Below are positions 6,900 through 15,205 of a DNA stretch of 22,865 bases, one piece after another; position 1 is the stretch's first letter; each line of letters starts with the position of its first letter. Origin of the DNA: DASTPP01 sp035762175. GTDB lineage: Bacteria; Myxococcota_A; Polyangia; Polyangiales; Polyangiaceae. The position numbers and the translations under genes were made by a program. The DNA is taken from assembly GCA_035762175.1 (NCBI GenBank), contig DASTPP010000303.1, positions 1-22,865 on the forward strand, given 5' to 3'. Below the pieces are notes generated by a model. That model saw only the letters and a program-made list of their open reading frames with translations. It was not told the DNA's origin and did not search any database.

Positions 6900-7262
6900 T
6901 CACCCCGTGAACACCGCCTCGACGTTGTTCCCGTCCGGGTCCACGAGGAACGCTGCATAGTACGTCGGGGAGTAGTCCGTCCGGAGGCCGGGCGCGCCGT
7001 TCTCTTTCCCGCCCGCCCCGAGCCCGCGCGCGTGGAAGGCGTCGACGGCGGCGCGGTCCGGCGCGCGGAAGGCGAGGTGCACACCCTCGCGCTCTCCCGC
7101 CTTCGAGGCGTAGAGCCAGAGCGCGGGCTCGCCCTTCGGGCCGATGCCGGCGGACGTTTCGTCACGCGAGGCGAGGATGTGCCCGAGCGGCGCGAGCGCG
7201 GCGGTGTAGAACCGGACGCTCGCCTCCAGATTGGCGACCTTGAGACCGAGGTGATCGAACAT
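6900..7262 (-). CDS. VOC (vicinal oxygen chelate / glyoxalase-bleomycin resistance) family protein
   Basis: This 120-aa protein has the size of a single-module-pair VOC protein. It begins FDHLGLKVANLEASVRFYTAAL, cut here as FDHLGLKV then SVRFYTAALAPLG, and ends YYAAFLVDPDGNNVEAVF. These are the two typical VOC half-sites, with a candidate metal His near residue 4, a His in GVHLAF and a Glu near the end (NNVEAV). VOC proteins act on electrophiles such as methylglyoxal, fosfomycin or aromatic substrates; which one applies here is unknown. The start is supported by a GGAGG ribosome site about 10 bases upstream. It is the last gene of the Ogt-AlkA/AraC/VOC set, 27 bases after the AraC stop, so co-transcription is likely. 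A role in detoxifying the agent that triggers alkylation repair is inference. Confidence 0.88.
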   Translation of the reverse strand: MFDHLGLKVANLEASVRFYTAALAPLGHILASRDETSAGIGPKGEPALWLYASKAGEREGVHLAFRAPDRAAVDAFHARGLGAGGKENGAPGLRTDYSPTYYAAFLVDPDGNNVEAVFTG

Positions 7263-7289
7263 GGCTGGGCTCCTCCGTGGATGGTGGAG

Positions 7290-8138
7290 TCATCCTAGGG
7301 AGAGCGCCCGCAACCCCTCTTGGAGGAACTTGCGGTCGCCGCGGGCCGCCGCACGAAAGCGCCCAGGGGACACGCCCGCCGCGCAATGAAAGGTCCGCAC
7401 GAAGTTCGAGAGGTCGCCGAACCCCACCTCGTACGCGATCTCGGTGACCGAGCGCGCGTCGTCCGCGAGCAGGCGCGCCGCACGCCGCAGCCGCGCCCGC
7501 ACGAGGTACTGGTGCGGCGTCACCCCGAGAACCTTCGCGAAGAGCCGCAAGAAGTGGAACGGGCTCAGGCCGGCCTCGGTCGCCACGGACGCGAGATCGA
7601 GCGGCTCGTGCGCGTGCGCGTCCACGAAGAGCGCCGCTTCCACGGCGCGCCGCCGATCGCGCGCGCTGACGTCCACGGCCTTCCGGCCCTTGCCGGTCAG
7701 CACGTCGCCGAAGCGCGCCACGAACAGCATCCCGACCTCGTCGACCCCGAGGTCGCAGAGGCCCGTCGCCGCGGCCTGCGCGAGCTCCCCGAGCACGACC
7801 AGCTCCGGCACCGGCGGGAGCGCGCCCGCGCGCCAGGTCTCGGTCCGCTGGCCGAGGCTCTCCACGATCTCCGGCGTGACCTGGAACGAGAGGCACTCGT
7901 CCCCGTGCACGTGCTCGTGGGTGCACATGTACTCGTCGCCCGGGTGCCCCACGAGGACGGAGCCGGCCACGAGCTCGTAGGCGCGCCCTCGCGTCCTGTA
8001 CCCGAAGCTGCCGGAGCGCACGTAGGAGACGGAGAACCCCCCGTGCAGCTCGGTGAACGGCACGTCCCCCGGCTTCGCGTCGCAGCGGAAGTCGCAGACC
8101 CGGATGGGCCCTTGCGCGAGTACCGTGGCGGTCACCAT
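7290..8138 (-). CDS. AraC-family transcriptional regulator
   Basis: This 282-aa protein starts at the ATG complementary to 8136-8138. The N-terminal half is a cupin-type sensor (FSVSYVRSGSFGYRTRGR; CTHEHVHGDECLSF). The C-terminal ~100 residues contain two helix-turn-helix motifs, with LDLASVATEAGLSPFHFLRLF then VTEIAYEVGFGDLSNFVRTF (split here), and the closing GVSPGRFR typical of AraC. It lacks the N-terminal Cys-rich Ada domain, so it is not an Ada protein even though it lies next to an Ogt-AlkA gene. The Cys/His pattern in the cupin (residues about 75-88) could bind a metal or sense thiol-reactive compounds; that is inference. It lies 47 bases after Ogt-AlkA and 27 bases before VOC and probably regulates the set. 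Confidence 0.9.
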   Translation of the reverse strand: MVTATVLAQGPIRVCDFRCDAKPGDVPFTELHGGFSVSYVRSGSFGYRTRGRAYELVAGSVLVGHPGDEYMCTHEHVHGDECLSFQVTPEIVESLGQRTETWRAGALPPVPELVVLGELAQAAATGLCDLGVDEVGMLFVARFGDVLTGKGRKAVDVSARDRRRAVEAALFVDAHAHEPLDLASVATEAGLSPFHFLRLFAKVLGVTPHQYLVRARLRRAARLLADDARSVTEIAYEVGFGDLSNFVRTFHCAAGVSPGRFRAAARGDRKFLQEGLRALSLG

Positions 8139-8185
8139 CGCAGCGTCGAGTCTAGCCCGTTCGCCCCGCGGCCGCTCGCGCCTCG

Positions 8186-9364
8186 CTACCGGGGCGGCAG
8201 CTCGTTCGCGCGCCACAGGTACCAGCTCGCGACGGTGCGGAAGGGCTTCCACTTCGCGCCGTGCTTCTCGAGGGCTGCCTTGGCCGGCAGCGCGCGCTTG
8301 CGGAAGGCGACCGCGTACGCCTTGCGGAGCCCGTAGTCGTCGCCCGGAAGGACGTCCGGCCGCCCGAGCCGGAACATGAGAAGCATCTGCGCCGTCCACC
8401 GCCCGACCCCGCGCACCTCGGTGAGCCGGGCGACGATGGCGTCGTCGCCCATGGCATGCGTCTCCGCGAGCGTCGGGAGCGTCCCTTCGCGCGCCCTTCG
8501 CGCGAGGTCCTTCAGGGCGAGGGTCTTCGCGCGCGAGAGGCCCGCCTCGCGCAGCCTCTCCTCCGCCACCTCGTGGATCTGATCGGCGGTCGGGGCCGCG
8601 TGCGCGCGGGGGAAGAGGCCGCGCACGCGGCCGAAGATCGTCGCCGCCGCCTTGCCCGTGAGCTGCTGGTAGACGATCGCCTCCGCGAGCGCGCCGAAGA
8701 GGCTCGACGTCGCCTTCAGCTCCATGCGAAACGGGCCGACGGCGTCCATCAGGCGCGCGAGCGCGGGGTCCTTCTCGCGGAGGTGCCTGACGGCCTCGTC
8801 GGGATCGAACGCGAACGGCGCCGGCGCGAAGGGGGGGGCGGGCTGGCTCGCGGCCGCGCTTTCGAGGGCGCGCATCCGCATCTTGGTCGTCACGCCACCC
8901 GTCGCGGAGAAGCCGCCGGGCTTGCCGTTCGCCGCCAGCACGCGGTGGCAGGGGACGACGGCGGGGAACGGGTTCTTCCCCATCGCCTGGCCCACCGCGC
9001 GCGCCGAGCCGGGTGACCCCGCCTGCGCGGCGAGCTCGCCGTAGGTCAGGGTCTTCCCCGGCGGGATCGCCCGCGCGAGGGCGTACACCTTCTCGTGGAA
9101 CGGGGAGACACCCGTGAGATCGAGCGCGACGCCGGAGAGGTCGCCGCCTCGCCCCTCGAGCAGCGCGACGACGCCGTCCACGGCGCGCGCCACGGCCTCG
9201 GGTGGCCGCGACTCGGCCGCGTCCGGGAAGCGCACGAGGAGGCGAGCGCGCGTCGCCTCCTCGCTGCCCTCCGGGAGCTGCACGCCGGTGATGCCGCCGT
9301 CTCCCCACGCGACGCCGCAGGGGCCGATGGCCGTGTCGAACAGGGTGAAGCCGCGGGCCGCCAT
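8186..9364 (-). CDS. Ogt-AlkA fusion: O6-alkylguanine-DNA alkyltransferase plus 3-methyladenine DNA glycosylase II
   Basis: This 392-aa protein joins two repair enzymes. Residues 1 to about 168 form an Ogt/MGMT domain with the acceptor motif PCHR (138-141, acceptor Cys139), the upstream TLTYGELAAQAGSPGSARAV DNA-binding helix region, and GKPGGFS after it. A short Ala/Pro linker (about 170-185) leads to an AlkA-type HhH-GPD glycosylase at about 186-392. That domain has SSLFGALAEAIVYQQLTGKA, the hairpin VRGVGRWTAQ (318-327) and the catalytic Asp343 in LPGDDYGLRKA. The first domain reverses O6-alkylguanine by suicide transfer; the second excises N3/N7-alkyl purines. E. coli encodes these separately. 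It heads the set with AraC and VOC. Both Glu-Glu pairs are GAG-GAG, whereas other genes in the window use GAA-GAG, hinting at foreign origin. No strong Shine-Dalgarno is seen. Confidence 0.92.
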   Translation of the reverse strand: MAARGFTLFDTAIGPCGVAWGDGGITGVQLPEGSEEATRARLLVRFPDAAESRPPEAVARAVDGVVALLEGRGGDLSGVALDLTGVSPFHEKVYALARAIPPGKTLTYGELAAQAGSPGSARAVGQAMGKNPFPAVVPCHRVLAANGKPGGFSATGGVTTKMRMRALESAAASQPAPPFAPAPFAFDPDEAVRHLREKDPALARLMDAVGPFRMELKATSSLFGALAEAIVYQQLTGKAAATIFGRVRGLFPRAHAAPTADQIHEVAEERLREAGLSRAKTLALKDLARRAREGTLPTLAETHAMGDDAIVARLTEVRGVGRWTAQMLLMFRLGRPDVLPGDDYGLRKAYAVAFRKRALPAKAALEKHGAKWKPFRTVASWYLWRANELPPR

Positions 9365-9408
9365 GGATGGGGGTCATGGTACGTCCGCGGCGCGTGGCGC
9401 GACTTGGA

Positions 9409-9422
9409 GGATCTTGCGATCC
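9409..9422. promoter_or_regulatory. Possible operator upstream of Ogt-AlkA
   Basis: A perfect short palindrome GGATC-TTGC-GATCC lies 45-58 bases upstream of the Ogt-AlkA start. AraC proteins more often bind direct repeats, so this is only a candidate. Confidence 0.2.
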
Positions 9423-9441
9423 GGCGCACCCGGGCCGCGGA

Positions 9442-9634
9442 TCACATGGCGGACACCCCCCCGTCCGCTACCTCCCAGCGCACCGTCGTCGTCGCTCCGG
9501 CGAGGGCCTCGTCGTGGGAGACGACCACCAGCGCGCCCCGGAACGACGTGGGCGCGTCGGCGAGGGGCTCGATCGAGAGGAGATCGAGGTCGTTCGTGGG
9601 CTCGTCGAGCACGACCGCCCAGGCGCGGTGGGCC
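9442..9634 (-). pseudogene. C-terminal stub of an ABC-F family ATPase
   Basis: Read on the minus strand, the frame gives AHRAWAVVLDEPTNDLD (Walker B and ABC-F style D-loop), then FRGALVVVSHDEALAG (the switch-His region), and ends VRWEVADGGVSAM and a stop at 9442-9444. A TAG at the left tip of the hairpin element (9634-9636) closes the frame immediately upstream. Both nucleotide-binding domains' Walker A and signature motifs are absent. About 60 codons remain of a protein usually over 500 aa. ABC-F proteins act on ribosomes (translation, antibiotic resistance). The gene was evidently truncated where the 104-bp element now sits. Confidence 0.75.
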
Positions 9635-9738
9635 TAGAGCGGGCTGCGCTTGCGTGTGTGCCAAGCGCGGCGACGCTGCAGCCGTTTCTGGCTGCAGCAG
9701 CGTCATGGCCGGCTTGCCGGCGGGCGCAGCCCGCTCTA
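9635..9738. repeat. 104-bp hairpin element with 15-bp perfect terminal inverted repeats
   Basis: The ends TAGAGCGGGCTGCGC (9635-9649) and GCGCAGCCCGCTCTA (9724-9738) are exact reverse complements. Inside is a second hairpin, GCTGCAGCC-GTTTCT-GGCTGCAGC, with flanking GAC/GTC pairing offset by a 3-base bulge. The whole can fold into a long stem. No T-run follows on either strand, so it is not a classical intrinsic terminator. It lies exactly between the ABC-F stub and the stop of the Eis-like gene and supplies that stop codon. Confidence 0.8.
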
Positions 9739-10953
9739 AAACATGTCGCTCATCCAGGGGGCGGTGCCCGCGAAGAGCGCGTCGGCGCGCGCGAGCGCGG
9801 GGGCCTCGCCCTCGACCAAGCCGAGGGCGGCGAGCTGGCTCGCGCTGTAGTAGGCCGTGACGAGCATGGCCAGCGCCCGCACGTGCAGGCGCAGCGCGGG
9901 CCCGGCCGCCGCCTCGCCCGGCCCGGGCGCCGCGACCGAGACGGCGCCGCCGCGCGACGAGAGGGCGAAGCGGCCACGGTTCCACGGCAAGAGGTCGTCG
10001 TCGACCTCGACGACGAAGGGCTCGACCGACGAGGCGGGGTAGCCGCGGGCCCGCAGGGCGTCCTCGACGCGCAGCAGGCGGAGCATCCAATTTTCGTAGC
10101 GGGTGACGGTGAACGACTGCTCGCGCAAGAGCAGCAAGAGCGGGTGGCTGGGGCCCGCGGTGAAGGTAACCTCTTTGGCGATGGTGGCGAAGGTCGTCAG
10201 GTAGCGCAAGAGCGCGCGCGCGGCCGCCGGCGTCGTAAAGGCGACGTCGGAGATCACCAGCTCGGAGCCGGCGGGCGAGAGCATGCTCGTCTGCGCGAGG
10301 TAGACGTAGCCCTCGAGCGCGCCGCCCGGCCCGTACGCGCCGTAGCCCTGCCGCTCGTCGCCCCGCACCGTCTCGACGCGCGCCCAGGTGTAGGGCCCGC
10401 GGTCGAGGGGGCCGTTGTAGAGCCGCGCGAAGGCCCGGCTCAGCGCCCGCACCTCGTCGGGGACGCCCCGCGGCAGCGGCGCCAGGCGCAGGCCCTCGGG
10501 CGTGCGGCGCCCCACCGACAGCGCAAGCTCGGCGAGGGGGATGCGCACCTTGAAGCAATGCCCCGCTTGCTCGAAGCCGACCGCGCGGTAGAGGCTCTGC
10601 GTCGACGCGTAGAGCAGCGCGAGTAGGCGCCCGCCGCCGGCGGCCTCGCGCAGTAGTTCGGCCATCAAGGTCTTCGCGTGGCCCTTGCCGCGGTGCTCGG
10701 GCAGCACCGCCACGCCCGCGACGCCGACGCCCGGCAGCGCCGCGCCGCCCAGGTGCTGGCCGAGGGCGTTGGCCATGGCGCAGGCGACGCGCGTTCCGTC
10801 GCCGTCGCGCAAGATGCGCCAATCTGCGGGGAACAGGCGCACCCAGCGCGCGCCGGCGTCGGCGGACATGCCGAAGGCGAGGCACGTGCAGCGCGTGATG
10901 AAGTCGAGATCGTCGTCGCCGCTCACGCCCGCATACGCCATTGCGTCGGCCAT
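9736..10953 (-). CDS. Eis-like GNAT N-acetyltransferase
   Basis: This 405-aa protein has the length and three-part order of the Eis family. First is an N-terminal GNAT domain with the acetyl-CoA loop VLPEHRGKGHAKTL (about 84-97) and LYASTQSLYRAVGFEQAG containing Tyr122, aligned by position to the catalytic acid Tyr of mycobacterial Eis. Next is a degenerate second GNAT domain (about 150-290), then a C-terminal SCP2-like fold. It ends in Phe; in Eis the C-terminal carboxylate of the last Phe acts in catalysis, so an exact terminus matters. Eis proteins acetylate amines such as aminoglycoside amino groups or protein lysines; the substrate here is unknown. The stop codon lies in the tip of the 104-bp hairpin element. 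It follows the kinase gene with a 169-bp gap. Lys-Glu is AAA-GAG, like the resident genes. Confidence 0.87.
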   Translation of the reverse strand: MADAMAYAGVSGDDDLDFITRCTCLAFGMSADAGARWVRLFPADWRILRDGDGTRVACAMANALGQHLGGAALPGVGVAGVAVLPEHRGKGHAKTLMAELLREAAGGGRLLALLYASTQSLYRAVGFEQAGHCFKVRIPLAELALSVGRRTPEGLRLAPLPRGVPDEVRALSRAFARLYNGPLDRGPYTWARVETVRGDERQGYGAYGPGGALEGYVYLAQTSMLSPAGSELVISDVAFTTPAAARALLRYLTTFATIAKEVTFTAGPSHPLLLLLREQSFTVTRYENWMLRLLRVEDALRARGYPASSVEPFVVEVDDDLLPWNRGRFALSSRGGAVSVAAPGPGEAAAGPALRLHVRALAMLVTAYYSASQLAALGLVEGEAPALARADALFAGTAPWMSDMF

Positions 10954-11122
10954 GCGCGCTGATAGCAGGTGCTCGGCCGACGCAAAAGGCCGCGGCGCCA
11001 GACCCCGGCCGGCGAGCCTCGGTCGGGCGCCGGGGGCCCTCGATCGGTCGGGGCGCCGGTCGAAGGCGAGGGGCCCTCGGGCCTCGGCAGGCCGAAGTCG
11101 CCTCGCGCGCGGGCGAGGCCGC

Positions 11123-12739
<1,617 letters not shown>

Positions 12740-13414
12740 GGCACCGACCCTCGCATCGTCGACGACGACGCTACCACGGGTCAGCGCCCCCTCCCAGGGG
12801 CATGCCCGGCCCCCTCTCGCCCGCGGCTCTGCTCATAAGCGGCAACCTCGACTCTAAGTGTGGCACGTGGTGTGATAGCCCGTCGGCCTTCGACAGGAAC
12901 CCGCCTTGTGCCTAATGGCGGCATGACGGCAAAACGATCGGCCTTTGCTGCGTCGGCCCTCGACCAAGTCTTCTCGCCGATCACGCCCGAAGCAACGATC
13001 TTCGAACGCTTTGTCGCTCGGCCCTTGCGCGAGCCGTTTCGCCCTCCGAGCTCACGTCGCGTCGCCCCCTCGGGGCGCCGCGTCAGCGCCGCAAGGCCCG
13101 CCCGGCCGGCGTGCGGCCCCTGGCCCGGCCCGACGCGGCAGGGCGGGGTTGGCGCGCCGGGGCGCCGGGTGGGGGCCTCGGTGCAGTAGAGCGACCGGCG
13201 CCGACGTAGCATCAAGGCGCAGGGTCGAGCGGCGTGGCCTACCCGCACTGCGGTCTCTTCTCCAGGGGGCCTGGGCGTGGCCGCCGCTTTCGCGAAATCG
13301 TCGCCGGGCAGCGGCCCGAAGCGTCGCCGGGCGGGGGGTAGAAAAAAATCTTATCGATAGGGCAAAAAAATCAAATCGTCGAATGAAGCGGGGGGCGGTA
13401 GCGTCCGCCCCGCC
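12740..13414. other. 675-bp gap without a confident gene
   Basis: The segment from about 12830 to 13040 is visibly less GC-rich than its surroundings. From ATG 12923 an 88-codon plus-strand frame (to 13189) starts MTAKRSAFAASALDQVFSPI and then fades into GC-rich filler. The opposite strand also reads plausibly (KRSKIVASGVIGEKTWSRA). I cannot decide between a decayed gene and chance. The 3' end of the gap holds the AT-rich promoter-like patch of the next gene. Confidence 0.5.
13340..13411 (+). promoter_or_regulatory. AT-rich promoter region and hairpin ahead of the heme lipoprotein
   Basis: Positions 13340-13380 are rich in A runs and contain the palindrome TATCGATA (13353-13360), a strong contrast to the background and a likely promoter. 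A perfect 7-bp stem (13392-13398 with 13405-13411, 6-nt loop) ends 3 bases before the ATG at 13415, where a ribosome site would be. No Shine-Dalgarno is evident. Confidence 0.4.
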
Positions 13415-15064
13415 ATGAAGGTCTCGCCTCGCTTCGCCGGCCCGCTCGCCCCCGCCCTCGCGCTCGCTGGTGGCCTCGCGGCCTGCGCGGCGCCCGCGCC
13501 GGCGCCCGCCCCCCGGCCGGCGGCGGCCGCGGCGCCGGTCGCGCCCCTTGCGGCGGGGGCGGCCCCGGCGGCGGGCTGCGCGCCGGCCCAGCCCGAGGGG
13601 GCGCCGGCGTCGCCGAACGACGACGCGCTCACCCGGCTCCTCGCGGCGGGCGAGGCCTGCCCGGCCGACGTGCTCGAGCTGCGGGCGAGGCTGCTCGCGG
13701 GCGGGGCGCGGCTCGCGACCGCCTTCGTCAACAACCGGGGCTTTCACAGCGCCGAGGGCAGCTACAGCCTCTTCGAGACGGTGAGCGGGCCGGTCGCCGG
13801 GCGCGCGGTGGGGCGGGGCGAGTTCTTCTTCGGCCACTTCACCACGGCCGACGGCGAGCTCGTGCGCCCCGACCAGGCGACGCGCGAGAAGAACCTGATG
13901 GTCGAGGCCATCGCGTGGGACGACGCGAAGGGCGCGTTCAACTTCTTCGAGCTCGTCGGCGACGGCGCCCGCGGCCGCTGGCACTACCGGGGCGACTCGC
14001 GCGACGTCGCGCGCGACGTCGCGGCGCTGCACCGCGAGCCGGGCGAGGCCAAGCCCTTCGGCCGCGCGCTGCGCTGCTCGGGCTGCCACCTCAACGGCGG
14101 CCCGATCTTGAAAGAGCTCGACGCGCCCCACAACGATTGGTGGACAGCCGCGCGCCCCTTGCCCCTCGGGGGGCGCCGCCCCGACGAGGCGCTCGCGGCG
14201 ATGCTGGGCGGGCTCGTCGACGCCGAGGCCTTCGCGGCCGAGGTGCGCGCGGGCACGGCGCGGCTCGAGGCGGCGCCGGGGCGGCGCGCGTTCCAGCGGG
14301 GGCTGAGCCTGCCCGAGCGGCTGCGCCCGCTCTTCTGCCCGCACGAGGTCAACCTGGTGTCCGACGGGGGCGCCGAGGGCGAGCGGCGGGTCTCGGTGCC
14401 CTCGGCCTACCTCGTCGACCCGCGCCTCGGCCGGGGGCGGCTCGAGATCGCGCGCTCGCACTACGAGGGCGCGCTCGCCGAGCTCGGCGCGCGCTTCGAG
14501 GGCACGGGCCGGCGCGACGGCGATCACGCCTGGCTCGGGCCGGCCAAGGCCTTCGGCGACGTCGCCGCCGTGGGCGCGCTCGTCGACGAGGGGCTCGTCG
14601 ACGAAGAGTTCGTGCTCGACGTGCTCGCGGTCGACTTTGCGAACCCGGCGCTCTCGCCCGAGCGCTGCGCGCTCTTGCGCCACGTGCCCGAGCGCGCCGA
14701 GGGCGACTTCCGCCCGGCCCTGCTCGCCTCGCTCGGCCGCTCGCGCGAGCCGGCCGCCCGCGCCCTCGAAGGCAACCTCCGCGACCCCGCCCGCGACGCC
14801 GCCGCGCACCGCGCCCGCGCCGCGCGCTTCTTCGAGGCCTGCGGCCGGCGGGCGAGCGACGCCGGCTTCGTGCGCCAGATGGTGCGGCTGCTGGCCCAGC
14901 GCCGGGCCGAGATCGCCGCGAACGATCTGTCGAAGAACCCGCGCGGGCAGATCCTCGAGCCGGGCTTCCGCGTCATCTTCCCGGCGACCGAGGCGAAGCC
15001 GGCGCCGGGCGCGCTGCGCCTGAGCGAGGCCTGCGAGGTCGTCGCGGCGCGGCCCGCGCGCTGA
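13415..15064 (+). CDS. Single-heme c-type cytochrome-like lipoprotein
   Basis: This 549-aa protein has a signal peptide ending in a lipobox (LAGGLAAC) and then an Ala/Pro-rich spacer to about residue 60. One heme c motif, CSGCH (221-225), lies in the context RALRCSGCHLNGGPILKEL followed by PHNDWW. A single CXXCH predicts one covalently bound heme exposed to the periplasm or on the outer membrane. The long region after it (about 250-549) is helical and not recognised as a catalytic domain. It includes an FCPHEVNLV segment and the C-terminal GQILEPGFRVIFPA. I see no Met close to the motif for sixth ligation. Electron transfer or a peroxide/oxygen-related role is possible but unproven. It is monocistronic by spacing. 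Glu-Glu is GAA-GAG. Confidence 0.82.
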   Translation: MKVSPRFAGPLAPALALAGGLAACAAPAPAPAPRPAAAAAPVAPLAAGAAPAAGCAPAQPEGAPASPNDDALTRLLAAGEACPADVLELRARLLAGGARLATAFVNNRGFHSAEGSYSLFETVSGPVAGRAVGRGEFFFGHFTTADGELVRPDQATREKNLMVEAIAWDDAKGAFNFFELVGDGARGRWHYRGDSRDVARDVAALHREPGEAKPFGRALRCSGCHLNGGPILKELDAPHNDWWTAARPLPLGGRRPDEALAAMLGGLVDAEAFAAEVRAGTARLEAAPGRRAFQRGLSLPERLRPLFCPHEVNLVSDGGAEGERRVSVPSAYLVDPRLGRGRLEIARSHYEGALAELGARFEGTGRRDGDHAWLGPAKAFGDVAAVGALVDEGLVDEEFVLDVLAVDFANPALSPERCALLRHVPERAEGDFRPALLASLGRSREPAARALEGNLRDPARDAAAHRARAARFFEACGRRASDAGFVRQMVRLLAQRRAEIAANDLSKNPRGQILEPGFRVIFPATEAKPAPGALRLSEACEVVAARPAR

Positions 15065-15205
15065 GCGGCGGCCGGCGGCCCGGCGTCGACGGGCGCCGGG
15101 GGCGCGCGCGAACGGCCCGGCGAGCGAACGTTCTTCGGTTGCGAACGCGGGCGGGGGCGCTAGCACAAGCAGGGCTGCGGCTCGGGGGGCCCGCGCGGGT
15201 GGCTC

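Noticed and set aside
7290..8138. AraC protein as an Ada homolog
   Set aside because: No Ada-type four-Cys zinc domain and no alkyltransferase motif. The N-terminus is a cupin-like sensor.
7290..9377. 695-aa frame that would fuse extra sequence to the AraC regulator
   Set aside because: The first 413 codons are an out-of-frame reading of the Ogt-AlkA gene. AraC homology begins at the ATG at 8138.
9635..9738. Hairpin as an intrinsic terminator
   Set aside because: No T-run follows the stem on either strand. The perfect terminal repeats and breakpoint position fit a repeat element better.
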